Source: Alphaproteobacteria bacterium (GTDB taxonomy: Bacteria > Pseudomonadota > Alphaproteobacteria > Acetobacterales > Acetobacteraceae). Taken from it: a stretch of DNA of 64,000 bases. The DNA lies in assembly GCA_026400815.1 (NCBI GenBank), contig JAPLOI010000018.1, positions 18,747 through 82,746 on the forward strand. Direction: 5' to 3'. The notes under the pieces are model-generated. The model saw nothing but the letters and a program-made list of their open reading frames with translations. It did no database searches and was not told the origin of the DNA. Shown here one piece after another: positions 1 through 10,146 of the stretch. The translations under genes were made by a program, and so were the position numbers. Numbering within the stretch: the first letter of the stretch is position 1; each line of letters opens with the position of its first letter.

Positions 1-1
1 G

Positions 2-964
2 GCGATGTTCGTCGCCGGGCCGCCGGTGGTGAACGCGCTGGGCCATAACGTCACCAAGCGCGAGCTGGGCGGCTGGGAAATCCAGACCAAGGCCGGCGGC
101 GTGGATGATGCGGTGGATACGGAGGAGGAAGCGTTCGAGCGCGTGCGGCGCTTCCTGTCCTACCTGCCCTCCAGCGTGCATGGCGTGCCGCCGGTGGAGC
201 CGAGTGCCGATCCGGTGGACCGGCGCGACGAGAAGCTGATGAGCGTGATCCCGCGCGATCGGCGCAAGGTCTACAAGATGCGCACCATCATCGACACGGT
301 GGTGGACCAGGGCAGCTTCTTCGAGATGGGGCGCCATTTCGGCCGCTCGGTGATCACCGGGCTGGCGCGCCTCGGCGGGCACCCGGTGGCGATCATGGCC
401 AGCGACCCCTACCACTATGCTGGCGCCTGGACGGCGGATGCCTGCCAGAAGGTGGTGCGCTTCGTGGACCTGGCAGAGACGTTCCACCTGCCGGTGGTCT
501 ACCTGATGGATTGCCCCGGCTTCCTGATCGGGGTGGAGGCGGAGCGCACCGCGGTGATCCGCCACGGCGTGCGCGCGATGGCGGCGATGAACCAAACGAC
601 GGTGCCGTGGTGCACGATCGTGGTGCGCAATTCCTTTGGCGTGGCCGGCGCGGTGCACACCCCGGCCGGGCGGCTGGCGCTGCGCTATGCGTGGCTATCG
701 GGCTGGTGGGGCTCACTGCCGCTGGAAGGCGGGATCGAAGCGGCGTATCGCGCGGATATCGAGGGCGCCGAAGACCCGAAGGCGAAGCTGCGCGAGATCG
801 AGGACCGGCTGAACAAGCTGCGCTCGCCCTTCCGCACCGCCGAGACGTTCCAGGTGGAGGAGATCGTGGACCCGCGCGACACGCGCCGGCTGCTGTGCGA
901 GTTCGCCCAACTGGCCGAGCCGCTGCGCACCCCGGGGCGGCCCAGGATGCTGCCGCGGCCGTAA
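2..964 (+). CDS. Acyl-CoA carboxylase carboxyltransferase subunit, 3' part
   Basis: This is the C-terminal portion (about 320 residues) of a biotin-dependent carboxyltransferase of the PccB/MmdA type, which moves carboxylate from biotin to an acyl-CoA in the cytoplasm. The frame is already open at the left edge, and the methionine at base 5 lies inside a conserved domain, so the true start is outside the window. The second carboxyltransferase half is recognisable: GGHPVAIMASDP near residue 130, then DCPGF and IRHGVRAM, matching the region of PCC beta that lines the CoA and biotin pocket. The acyl substrate cannot be assigned. The accB and accC genes at the far right belong to another locus. 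A 67-base gap separates it from the next gene on the same strand. Confidence 0.88.
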   Translation, partial: AMFVAGPPVVNALGHNVTKRELGGWEIQTKAGGVDDAVDTEEEAFERVRRFLSYLPSSVHGVPPVEPSADPVDRRDEKLMSVIPRDRRKVYKMRTIIDTVVDQGSFFEMGRHFGRSVITGLARLGGHPVAIMASDPYHYAGAWTADACQKVVRFVDLAETFHLPVVYLMDCPGFLIGVEAERTAVIRHGVRAMAAMNQTTVPWCTIVVRNSFGVAGAVHTPAGRLALRYAWLSGWWGSLPLEGGIEAAYRADIEGAEDPKAKLREIEDRLNKLRSPFRTAETFQVEEIVDPRDTRRLLCEFAQLAEPLRTPGRPRMLPRP

Positions 965-1031
965 CGGCGGGATTGTGCGCCTGGGGTGAAGCACGCAGTA
1001 TCCGGCCGCGCATTTTCATGAGCACGAGACA

Positions 1032-2717
1032 TTGCCCGACCACCCCGAGGCGCGCTTTCGCGCGATAGCCTGCCGCCTGGAGCCGGTATTGTTCTTCGGC
1101 TTGCTCGGGCTGATGGCGGCAATGTTGCTGGCGGTGGGGCCGGTGCTGACCAGCGACGGGCCGGCGCATGTCAGCATCGCGCATTTCCTGCGCCATGCCG
1201 GCGATCCCGCGTGGCCGCAGCTGAACCGGTTGCTGGAACCAAACCCGGTGCCAACGCCCAATGCCTTCGGGCACCTGGCGCTGGCCGGGCTGATGTTCGT
1301 GCTGACCCCGTTGCAGGCGGAGATGGCGCTGCAGGCAGCGTGCCTGCTGGGTATCCCGCTGGCCGCGCGGCTGGTGCTGCGGCATATCACGCCAGAGGCA
1401 GCGTGGCTGGCGCTGTTCTTCTTCCCGGTGGCGCTGCACCGGCTCTTCTATCTCGGGCTGTACAATTTCTCGTTGTCGGTGGTGGGCTTCCTGCTCAGCC
1501 TATGGGCGTGGCTGCGGCTGCGCGAGCAGCCCGGTGCGGGGCGCATGATGGTGCTGTCGGCCATGCTGCTGCTGACGCTGGCATGCCAAGCCTCCGGCTG
1601 GATCGAGGCGTTGGCGGCGTTGCTGGCGATGCTGACGGTGGAGGCGCTGGCTGCGTTGCGGCCCATCTCCGCACGGCGGGGCGCGAACCTCCGGGAGGTG
1701 CGGCGCCTGGTCGTGGCGACGGCCGTGGCCACCTTGCCCTCCTTGGGCCTGTTCATGGTGTTCGCGGCGAAGGCAGGCGGCAACGCGCCGATGGTCTATG
1801 GCGCATCGCCGGTGGAACGCATTTGGGGCGTGCTGCTGGCAGCGCCGTTCGCCACGGTGGGGTCGATTGCGCATGCCGCGGGGCTCGCCGCCACGCTGGC
1901 GTTACTGGGTCTGGTGGCGGCCGGGCTGGCAGGGCTCTGGCGCCAGTGGCGCCGCGGGGATGCGGTCAGCACATTGCCGCTTGCGCTCTGCGCCGTGCCA
2001 TTGGCCCTGCTGGCGTTGATGCTTGTTGTGCCAGACCGGGCCGCCGGCGGCTGGACGCATGTGGCGCGGGCCCAGCTCTTTCCCTATGTCGGCCTGGCGC
2101 TGGTGGCCGCAGCGCTGCCCATGGCGGCCTGGCTGCGGCATTCCGCCATGGCGGTGGCGGCAGGCAGCGGGCTGGCGGTGATCGGCGTGGCAGCCTGGCT
2201 GCAGGCAACCCAGGTGCCGCCAGTGGTGGCGCAGTTTGCCGAGGCCGATGCGCTTGTGGGGCCGCATTGCACGGTGGTGCCGGTGCTGGGCCACTACAAG
2301 CTGGACCGGGCGAACACGGCCCGCGTGATCCATCACCCAACCTTCCACCTGGCGCACCGCCTGCAATGGTACGGCGACCGTCCGGTGCTGTTCAGCTACG
2401 CGGCACGGCTGTCCGTCTATCCCGCGCGGTTCCGGCCCGGCATGGACCCGCAGCTGCTGCTGTATGGCTGGGAGCCGTTGCAGGGCGACACCAGGGTGCG
2501 CGCGCTGGACGTGCCGCGATGGGAGGCCGAAACCAGGATGCCCGTGGACTACTTACTGCTGTGGGATGTGCTGCCGGATGATGCGCCCGGGCCGCACCAG
2601 GGGCTGCGCAGCAACGCCCTGAAGCAGTACGGGCTGGTCCATCGCAGTTCGGATGGGCGGCTGGAACTCTACCGGCGCGGCGGCTCCGGCACGGGGGCCT
2701 GCACCGCCCCGGGTTGA
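1032..2717 (+). CDS. Polytopic membrane protein, possible GT-C-type transferase
   Basis: A 561-residue protein with about ten strongly hydrophobic segments and a soluble C-terminal region of roughly 170 residues. I do not recognise a named family. After the first membrane helix comes TSDGPAHVS, an acidic first-loop motif in the place where GT-C glycosyltransferases carry their catalytic Asp/Glu. The hydrophobic helices followed by a periplasmic tail also fit that architecture, but this is inference. The start is a TTG without a convincing Shine-Dalgarno site. The first in-frame ATG (base 1113) would cut into the first helix, so I keep the TTG. The 3' end overlaps the convergent desaturase gene by 49 bases. 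Confidence 0.7.
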   Translation: MPDHPEARFRAIACRLEPVLFFGLLGLMAAMLLAVGPVLTSDGPAHVSIAHFLRHAGDPAWPQLNRLLEPNPVPTPNAFGHLALAGLMFVLTPLQAEMALQAACLLGIPLAARLVLRHITPEAAWLALFFFPVALHRLFYLGLYNFSLSVVGFLLSLWAWLRLREQPGAGRMMVLSAMLLLTLACQASGWIEALAALLAMLTVEALAALRPISARRGANLREVRRLVVATAVATLPSLGLFMVFAAKAGGNAPMVYGASPVERIWGVLLAAPFATVGSIAHAAGLAATLALLGLVAAGLAGLWRQWRRGDAVSTLPLALCAVPLALLALMLVVPDRAAGGWTHVARAQLFPYVGLALVAAALPMAAWLRHSAMAVAAGSGLAVIGVAAWLQATQVPPVVAQFAEADALVGPHCTVVPVLGHYKLDRANTARVIHHPTFHLAHRLQWYGDRPVLFSYAARLSVYPARFRPGMDPQLLLYGWEPLQGDTRVRALDVPRWEAETRMPVDYLLLWDVLPDDAPGPHQGLRSNALKQYGLVHRSSDGRLELYRRGGSGTGACTAPG

Positions 2718-3793
2718 CGGCGTGGCACGGCCCGGGCGGCGAGGCGCCAGGCCAGGGCAAAGGCGGAGCGGGCGGCACCCAGCACCGGGCGCAGATAGGC
2801 GGCCGCCACATTGCCGTGCGGCTGCGTGGCCACACCCGCCAGGCCAAAGGTCAGCGTCTCCCGCTGCTTCGGCAGATAGAGCGTGCCGAAGATCCAATCC
2901 CAGAACGCCCAGTGCTCGGCGAAGTTGCGGTCCAGGTGCTGCGGCAGGGCGCTATGGTGGATCTGGTGCTGGGCGGGGCTGACGATGATGCGGCCGACCA
3001 GCGGGCCGTAATAGACCCACACATGCGAGTGGTGCAGCACATGGCCGAGCATGTTGAACAGCACCGCCATGGCATTGAGCCCGAGAATGGTGAGCACCGT
3101 CACCTCCCCGGCATAGAGGTAGAGCGCGGGTGCGAGGATGAGGCCGGTGATGACCGCCTGGATCGGCCCCATGGCAAGGCGCTCGAACGGATGCACCCGC
3201 GCGGCGGTCAACGGGGACAGCACTTCGGCCGAATGGTGCAGCTTGTGGATTTCCCATAGCGGGCCGATGCGGTGGGAGGCCCAGTGGAACAGGAAGTAGC
3301 CGAAATCCGCCGCCATCGACATCAGCACGGTGAAGGCCAGCAGCGCGCCCAGCCCCCATTCGGCACCGATCGGGCTGGGGCCGAAAGTGGCGGTGAGCCA
3401 GGTGGTGATCCAGGCGGCAACCACGGCGCCGGACAGGCGCCAGAACAGGTTGGCGGCGGCATAGGCATAGACGTGGTTGACGAAGCCCACCTGCAGATCC
3501 ACCCAGGTGGAGCGGTTCAGCCAGATCCGGCGCGGGAAGCAGTAGCGCAGGAAGCCGCGCAGGCCGCGGGCGGGCGGGGCATCACCCAGCGGGATGGCCG
3601 ACGGGGCGGCGCGGAAGGCGAAGACCCAGCCGGCCAGGATCAGCGCCGCGACCAGCGCCAGCCAATGGAACCGCCCGCCGAAGTCCCGCACCGGGCCCAT
3701 CAGGTATTCCAGCGTGCGGCGCAGCAGCACCGCAGCCCAGGCGGCCTGCGCCGGCAGCACGGCGTTGGCCCAGGCCACGGCCGACTCGATCAT
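2669..3793 (-). CDS. Sterol desaturase / fatty acid hydroxylase family protein
   Basis: A 374-residue integral membrane di-iron hydroxylase-like protein. It has four to six hydrophobic segments and the family's histidine clusters: HWASH, then HKLHHS about eight residues later, GHVLHHSH, and HQIHHS. These ligate the two irons that activate O2 for hydroxylation or desaturation of a lipid, with catalysis at the cytoplasmic face. I start at ATG 3793. A GTG at 3823, with AGGTG just before it, would add ten residues. The frame stays open back to 4117, but that stretch overlaps the divergent acyl-CoA dehydrogenase and has no membrane-protein character. The substrate is unknown. Confidence 0.85.
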   Translation of the reverse strand: MIESAVAWANAVLPAQAAWAAVLLRRTLEYLMGPVRDFGGRFHWLALVAALILAGWVFAFRAAPSAIPLGDAPPARGLRGFLRYCFPRRIWLNRSTWVDLQVGFVNHVYAYAAANLFWRLSGAVVAAWITTWLTATFGPSPIGAEWGLGALLAFTVLMSMAADFGYFLFHWASHRIGPLWEIHKLHHSAEVLSPLTAARVHPFERLAMGPIQAVITGLILAPALYLYAGEVTVLTILGLNAMAVLFNMLGHVLHHSHVWVYYGPLVGRIIVSPAQHQIHHSALPQHLDRNFAEHWAFWDWIFGTLYLPKQRETLTFGLAGVATQPHGNVAAAYLRPVLGAARSAFALAWRLAARAVPRRQPGAVQAPVPEPPRR

Positions 3794-3989
3794 CCCGTCC
3801 AGAACCGCGCGTAATGCGTCCACGTCACCTGCCAAGGAATGGCCGGCCCCTGCGTGCCGGTGCGGCAGGATAGGAATGCTGGCGGGCGAAAACCAGTGCC
3901 ATGCGCGGGCGCCGCTTGCGCGGGCGGGCGGGCAGTGGTTCGCTCTGCCTAGTGGCGCGCAGGCGCCGTGACTGACGGGAGAGAAACCG

Positions 3990-5180
<1,191 letters not shown>

Positions 5181-5190
5181 GGCGCCGACC

Positions 5191-6330
5191 ATGCCGATGA
5201 TCATCTCTTCCGACGCGAGGATGGTGCGCGAGGGCGCGCACGACTTCTTCCGCGAAAAATCGCCCATCCTCTCCCTGCGGAAACTGCGCGACAGCCAGGA
5301 CGCCGACGGCTTCTCCCGCCCGCTATGGCGCGAGATGGCGGAGCTGGGCTGGACCGGCTTCCTGGTGCCGGAGGACCATGGCGGCTCCGGCTTCGGCTAT
5401 GTCGGGCTGGGCCAGGTGATGGAAGCGGCGGGCCGTTCGCTCGCCGCCACCCCGCTGCTGGGCACCGCGCTGGTGGGCGCCGTGGCGCTCGACAAGGGCG
5501 GCAGCGAATCCCAGAAATCCGACCACTTCCCGGGCCTGGTCGGCGGCGAGGCGATCTACGCCCTGGCGCTGGAGGAACATCCGCACCACCGCCCGTACTG
5601 GATCAACACCAGCGCGAAGAAGGATGGCAGCGGCTTCGTGCTGAACGGCGCCAAGCAGTTCGTGCTCGATGGCCACGTGGCGGACACGCTGATCGTGGTG
5701 GCGCGCACCTCCGGCGAGGAAGGCGGCCGCAACGGCATCACGCTGTTCCTGGTGCCGGGCAACGCCGCCGGCGTCACCCGCCGCCGCTCCATCATGGTGG
5801 ACAGCCGCAACGCCGCGCGCGTCACGCTGGAAAACGTGGCGGTGGGGCCGGACGCGGTACTAGGGCCGATGGATGGCGGGGCCGACCTGCTCGACCAGAT
5901 CCTGGACGCTGCCCGCGCCGGGCTCGCCGCGGAAATGCTCGGCAGCGCCTCCGAGGCGTTCGAGCGCACGGTGCAGTACCTGAAGGACCGCAAGCAGTTC
6001 GGCGTGCCGATCGGCAGCTTCCAGGCGCTGAAGCACCGCGCCGCGGAAATGTATTGCGAGGTGGAGCTGGCCCGCTCCGCCGTGACCGCGGCGCTGGATG
6101 CGCTGGATTCCGGCGCCAACGATGCCAGCCTGCTGGTGAGCCTGGCCAAGTGCAAGGCCAACCAGACCGCCCGCCTCACGGGCGACGAGGGCATCCAGAT
6201 GCATGGCGGCATCGGCATGACCGACGAGCACGAGATCGGCTTCTTCCTGAAGCGCGCACGCGTGGCGGAGCAAACCTTCGGGGATGCCGCCTTCCACCGC
6301 GATCGCTACGCGGCACTATCTGGCTACTAG
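5191..6330 (+). CDS. Acyl-CoA dehydrogenase, small-subunit type
   Basis: A 379-residue acyl-CoA dehydrogenase homologue co-transcribed with the preceding gene (ten-base gap). The N-terminal helical domain, the middle beta domain and the C-terminal motif GDEGIQMHGGIGMTDEHEIG are all present. The last is the conserved FAD-contact region. In paired systems of the PimC/PimD kind the two subunits are homologous but unequal, which fits the divergence seen here. I chose ATG 5191; ATG 5197 is equally possible, while an upstream ATG at 5149 would overlap the first gene by 32 bases. The TAG stop lies within the left arm of a strong stem-loop (6327-6370), so the operon ends here. Confidence 0.9.
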   Translation: MPMIISSDARMVREGAHDFFREKSPILSLRKLRDSQDADGFSRPLWREMAELGWTGFLVPEDHGGSGFGYVGLGQVMEAAGRSLAATPLLGTALVGAVALDKGGSESQKSDHFPGLVGGEAIYALALEEHPHHRPYWINTSAKKDGSGFVLNGAKQFVLDGHVADTLIVVARTSGEEGGRNGITLFLVPGNAAGVTRRRSIMVDSRNAARVTLENVAVGPDAVLGPMDGGADLLDQILDAARAGLAAEMLGSASEAFERTVQYLKDRKQFGVPIGSFQALKHRAAEMYCEVELARSAVTAALDALDSGANDASLLVSLAKCKANQTARLTGDEGIQMHGGIGMTDEHEIGFFLKRARVAEQTFGDAAFHRDRYAALSGY

Positions 6331-6370
6331 AGTGGTAGCCGACCTGATAGACGGTCGGCCACCACTCTAG
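6327..6370 (+). terminator. Stem-loop terminator overlapping the stop codon
   Basis: Ten-base arms 6327-6336 and 6361-6370 are perfectly complementary. After one A/C mismatch, seven more pairs follow (6338-6344 with 6353-6359), closing an eight-base loop. The arms include the TAG of the acyl-CoA dehydrogenase gene. The downstream sequence CTGTTTGTTT is moderately T-rich, so intrinsic termination on the plus strand is plausible. Confidence 0.7.
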
Positions 6371-6385
6371 CTGTTTGTTTCGGCG

Positions 6386-6430
6386 AGCAACTTAAGCCGA
6401 CAGGATGATTCCATCCGGTCGGCTGTTGCT
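6386..6430 (+). promoter_or_regulatory. Leader stem-loop before oxidoreductase gene
   Basis: A second hairpin lies between the terminator and the next gene. Arms AGCAAC/GTTGCT are outermost. AGCCGAC/GTCGGCT and GGATG/CATCC continue the stem around an ATTC tetraloop, with only a short bulge and one mismatch. It ends 17 bases before ATG 6448, so it would lie in the 5' untranslated region if transcription starts upstream. It has no T tract. Its role could be attenuation or mRNA protection. Confidence 0.5.
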
Positions 6431-6447
6431 TTAGGGGGATCACCAGG

Positions 6448-7452
6448 ATGCGCAACGCGAACCGCCGTATCGTGCTGCGCACCCGCCCCGAAGGGGTCGC
6501 TGGGCCGGAGCATTTCGCCGAGGAAACGGTGGCGGTGCGCGCCCCCGGCCCCGGCGAGGTGCTGCTGGAAACGCTCTACGTCTCCGTCGATCCCGCGATG
6601 CGGGTCTGGATCAGCGAGAACCCCGGCTACGTGCAGCGCATCGATCCCGGCGACATGATGCGCGGCAGCGGCATCGCGCGGGTGGTGGAAAGCAAGGTGC
6701 CGGGGCTGGAACCCGGCGACCTCGTGCATGCCCGCACCGGCTGGCAGAGCCACCCCACGCTGGAAGCCGAGGCGGTGGAAAAGCTGCCCGCGGGCGTCAC
6801 GCCCACAGACTGGCTCGGCGTGCTGGGCATGACCGGGCTCACCGCCTATTTCGGCATGCGCGCCGTGGGCGGGGTGCAACCGGGCGAGACCGTGCTGGTC
6901 TCCGGCGCCGCCGGCGGCGTGGGCCAGATCGCCGGCCAGGTGGCGCGCATCGAGGCCTGCCGCGTCGTCGGCATCGCCGGCGGGGCGAAGAAATGCGCCT
7001 GGCTGCGCAACGAGCTCGGCTTCCACGCCACCATAGACTACAAGGCCGAGCCGAACCTCGCCGCCGCCGTGGCGCGCGAATGCCCAGGCGGGCTCGACGT
7101 TTTCTACGACAACGTGGGCGGCGCCATGCTGGATGCGGCCCTTGCCAACCTGAAGCTGCGCGCCCGCGTGGTGATCTGCGGCCGCATCTCCCAAACCGCG
7201 GCGGGCGAGTTGTACGGCGTGCGCAACATGGGCCAGCTGATCGGCAAGCGCGCCCGGGTGGAAGGCTTCATCGTGAGCGACTTCGCCCATCGCTTTGGCG
7301 AAGGCCGGGCCTGGTTGTCCGCCCGCATGGCCGAAGGCGCATTGCGCCATCGCGTGCATGAGATCGAGGGGCTGGAACACGCGCCGGAAGGGCTGGCAAT
7401 GCTGTTCCGCGGTGGCAACACTGGCAAGCTCGTCGTGCGCGTGGGCGGCTGA
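6448..7452 (+). CDS. NADP-dependent oxidoreductase, zinc-independent MDR family
   Basis: A 334-residue medium-chain reductase of the leukotriene B4 dehydrogenase / CurA group, which reduces the double bond of enones and related alkenals with NADPH. The GroES-like N-terminal half lacks the zinc-binding cysteines and histidines of alcohol dehydrogenases. The Rossmann motif VSGAAGGVGQIAGQ lies near residues 151-164. YVSVDPAMR near residue 45 is typical of this subgroup. AGGGGG at 6433-6438 is somewhat far from the ATG; AGG at 6445-6447 adjoins it. The gene is flanked by stem-loops on both sides, so it is probably monocistronic. The physiological substrate is unknown. Confidence 0.88.
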   Translation: MRNANRRIVLRTRPEGVAGPEHFAEETVAVRAPGPGEVLLETLYVSVDPAMRVWISENPGYVQRIDPGDMMRGSGIARVVESKVPGLEPGDLVHARTGWQSHPTLEAEAVEKLPAGVTPTDWLGVLGMTGLTAYFGMRAVGGVQPGETVLVSGAAGGVGQIAGQVARIEACRVVGIAGGAKKCAWLRNELGFHATIDYKAEPNLAAAVARECPGGLDVFYDNVGGAMLDAALANLKLRARVVICGRISQTAAGELYGVRNMGQLIGKRARVEGFIVSDFAHRFGEGRAWLSARMAEGALRHRVHEIEGLEHAPEGLAMLFRGGNTGKLVVRVGG

Positions 7453-7501
7453 TTCCAACCCGTCGATCGCCGACTCTTCCGGCGATCGACGGGTTGGAAT
7501 C
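7451..7501 (+). terminator. Perfect 22-bp stem-loop at gene end
   Basis: Bases 7451-7472 and 7480-7501 are perfectly complementary over 22 bp, with a seven-base loop ACTCTTC. The left arm begins within the TGA stop codon of the oxidoreductase. No T tract follows on either strand, so it is either a Rho-assisted end or an mRNA-stabilising structure. Confidence 0.6.
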
Positions 7502-7777
7502 GATCGCCGGGCTGGCCGGTGGCGGCGCGCAAAACAAAGACTCATACCAGCCCGCATCGGCCCATTCTTCATGGGTCGATGCAAGGAGGGGCAGGTAGGA
7601 GCACGACGTTTCGTGATGGTTAACAACGCATGCGCGGTCTGGACGCGGGACGGTTTCGGGCAGTAAACTGTTAGCTGGAAACTCGGCATTCCGCCACGTG
7701 CGGGGATGCGCCGTGCGATGCCAGGCGCAGCTCCGTTTCGGTGCGGCTGCGCCTCTCCGCGAAGGACCAAGCGAACG
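7502..7777. other. Intergenic region, promoter region of repeat-protein gene
   Basis: About 276 bases with no convincing gene. Two small inverted repeats are visible: one near 7557-7576 (GGCCCAT/ATGGGTC around TCTTC) and one near 7686-7710, where GCATTCC and GGGATGC-like arms enclose CACGTG. Relatively AT-rich stretches near 7620-7680 (GTTAACAACGC, AGTAAACTGTTAGC) are the likeliest place for a promoter, but no clear -35/-10 pair stands out. Confidence 0.4.
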
Positions 7778-10120
7778 ATGGCCACGATCTTCACGGCAAT
7801 CGGCACGGGGCGCGGGCAGGAGCTGTTCATCAGCTACGGGCCAGGCACGGCCACCACCCTGGTGAAGGACATCCGCAGCGGCGCCACCGGCTCCAGCCCG
7901 CAAATGCTGGGCCCGCTGCTGGTGAACGGCATCAGCGACCCCACGAAACTGCTGCTGCTGGCCGATGACGGCACGGCCGGCGCCGAGCTCTGGATCACAG
8001 ACGGCACCGCCGCCGGAACAACCCTGTTCAAGGACATCAATGAAGGTGCGGCCGGCTCCTTCGCCTCCACCTGGATCTCCGTCGGCACCCATGCCGTGTT
8101 CACGGCGGAAACGGCGGCTGCTGGCAACGAGCTGTGGGTCAGCGACGGCACCGCGGCGGGAACAACGCTGCTGGCAGACCTCAACACCGGGGCAGCCAGC
8201 GCGGCGCCGCTGTATCTCGGCCCCCTGATCGCCGGCGGCAAGACCGATTCCGCCCGCGCCATGTTCGTGCTGGACGATGGCAAGACCGGCCGCGAAATCT
8301 GGATGACCGACGGCACATCCGGCGGCACCACCCTGCTGAAAGACATCAACCCGACAGGCAGTTCCACCCCCTCCACCTGGACGGCCGTGAAGAACCTGGC
8401 CGTCTTCAGCGCCAATGACGGCACGAACGGCCAGGAACTGTGGGTCAGCGACGGCACCGGCGCCGGCACCACCCTGCTGCTGGATGCCGCCGCGGGTTTG
8501 CCAAGCTCCGACCCCGAAGTGCTGGGGCCGCTGCTGGTCGGCGGCGTGGCCGATCCCAACACGCTGCTGGTGGCGCAGGACGACATCACCAACGGCCGCG
8601 AACTGTGGGTGACTGACGGCACCAAGGCCGGCACCACCCTGTTCCTGAACATCGCCGCCGGCACCACCGGCTCCGACCCCAGCGCCTGGTCCGCGGTCGG
8701 CAAACTCGCCGTCTTCGCCGCGACAACGGCCGCCGAGGGGCGCGAACTCTGGGTCACAGATGGCACATCGAAGGGTACCTCGCTGCTGCTCGATGCCCGG
8801 CCCGGCGCCACCGGCTCCGACCCCATCATCCTCGGCCCCCTCATCACCGGCGGCGTGCCAGACCCAACCCGCCTGCTGGTGCGGCTGGACGACGGCACGA
8901 ACGGCGCCGAGCTCTGGGTGACCGACGGCACCAAGGCCGGCACCACGCTGTTCCTCGATATCAACCCCGGCAGCAAATCCAGCGACCCCACGGGCTGGAC
9001 GGCGGTAAACGGCCAGGCCGTGTTCGTGGCCACCACCGATGCCGCGGGCAGCGAACTCTGGGTCAGCGACGGCTCCTCCCCCACCATCGTCGGCCCGCTG
9101 GTGGAAAACGGCCTCGCCGATCCCTCACGCCTGCTGGTGCAGCTGGATGATGGCACCAACGGGCAGGAACTCTGGGCCACCAACGGCACCGGTGCCGGCA
9201 CCGTGGCCTATGCCACCCTGAATGCCGGTGCGGCCGGCGCCTTCGCACTGCCGGGCCTGGAAGTGGCCACCAAGCTGGCCGATTTCTCCAATGCCACCGG
9301 CGGCGTCACCTATGCCATCGGCGCCTCCACCGTGGAGAACATCCTCGGCTCCTCCAAGGACGACACCTTCACCGGCAGCACCGCCGCCAACGCCATCGAT
9401 GGCGGCGCCGGCACCGATACGGTGGTGTTCAGCCAGAAGGCCGACCAATACACGATCGGCATCCTCGGCAATGTCACGCGCGTGTCAGGGCCGGATGGCG
9501 CAGACGAGATGCGCTTTGTGGAGCAGCTCCAGTTCGGCGCCACCGCGGCCATCACGGTGGATTCGCTGCGCGGCCAGCCGGGCACCGAAGAGCTCTACCA
9601 GAACCTCGTGGATGGGCAGCTTCGCTTCGGCCTGCCAACCCGCCTGGCACCCAACAGCAACAACCTCGTCTACATCCTGCCCGCCGATAACGGCAGCGAC
9701 GTGCTGGAAGGCACCTCCTTCAACGATTTCGCCAACCTCGGCGCCGGCAACGATGCCGCCTCCATGGGCGCGGGCGACGATTTCGTGGATGGCGGCGGCG
9801 GCTCCAACTTCCTCACCGGCGGCCTGGGCAGCGACACCTTCTTCATCGACGGGCGCGACCTGGTGCCGGTGTGGTCCTGCGTCACCGATTGGCAGCCCGG
9901 CGAAAAACTCACCCTGTGGGGCTGGCGCGACGGCGTGAGCCTGGCCGCCTGGGACGACAGCAACGGCCTGCCCGGCTTCCTCGGCGCCACCCTCTTCGCC
10001 GATATCGACGGCAACGGGCTGGTGGAAACCGCCATCACCTGGACCGGCGTCACCAAGGCGGAATTGCCGATCGGCGTTCCCTTCGAAGTGAGCGGCGTGG
10101 GCGTACTGTTCTTCAACTGA
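7778..10120 (+). CDS. ELWxTDGT-repeat protein with C-terminal RTX-like region, probably secreted
   Basis: A 780-residue, highly repetitive acidic protein without an N-terminal signal peptide. Residues from about 10 to 500 are built from ten copies of an ELWVTDGTxAGTTL motif, which alternate between two unit types: one with LGPLLxxG...LLVxxDDGTNG and one with SxWxAV...AVFxA. These form five roughly 103-residue pairs. The C-terminal third has GSSKDDTFTG, GGAGTD and GAGNDAASMGAGDDFVDGGGGS, which are hemolysin-type calcium-binding nonapeptides, followed by a terminal domain. That layout predicts type I secretion through a C-terminal signal; no matching ABC exporter is in the window. ATG 7778 is chosen because GAAGGA precedes it by eleven bases. 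An upstream ATG at 7706 has no site. Confidence 0.8.
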   Translation: MATIFTAIGTGRGQELFISYGPGTATTLVKDIRSGATGSSPQMLGPLLVNGISDPTKLLLLADDGTAGAELWITDGTAAGTTLFKDINEGAAGSFASTWISVGTHAVFTAETAAAGNELWVSDGTAAGTTLLADLNTGAASAAPLYLGPLIAGGKTDSARAMFVLDDGKTGREIWMTDGTSGGTTLLKDINPTGSSTPSTWTAVKNLAVFSANDGTNGQELWVSDGTGAGTTLLLDAAAGLPSSDPEVLGPLLVGGVADPNTLLVAQDDITNGRELWVTDGTKAGTTLFLNIAAGTTGSDPSAWSAVGKLAVFAATTAAEGRELWVTDGTSKGTSLLLDARPGATGSDPIILGPLITGGVPDPTRLLVRLDDGTNGAELWVTDGTKAGTTLFLDINPGSKSSDPTGWTAVNGQAVFVATTDAAGSELWVSDGSSPTIVGPLVENGLADPSRLLVQLDDGTNGQELWATNGTGAGTVAYATLNAGAAGAFALPGLEVATKLADFSNATGGVTYAIGASTVENILGSSKDDTFTGSTAANAIDGGAGTDTVVFSQKADQYTIGILGNVTRVSGPDGADEMRFVEQLQFGATAAITVDSLRGQPGTEELYQNLVDGQLRFGLPTRLAPNSNNLVYILPADNGSDVLEGTSFNDFANLGAGNDAASMGAGDDFVDGGGGSNFLTGGLGSDTFFIDGRDLVPVWSCVTDWQPGEKLTLWGWRDGVSLAAWDDSNGLPGFLGATLFADIDGNGLVETAITWTGVTKAELPIGVPFEVSGVGVLFFN

Positions 10121-10146
10121 TGCCTGGGGATTGCGCCCTTTCCCAG

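Noticed and set aside
7502..7777. Possible small gene in the gap before the repeat protein
   Set aside because: Open frames here are continuations of antisense or neighbouring frames without ribosome sites or codon bias.
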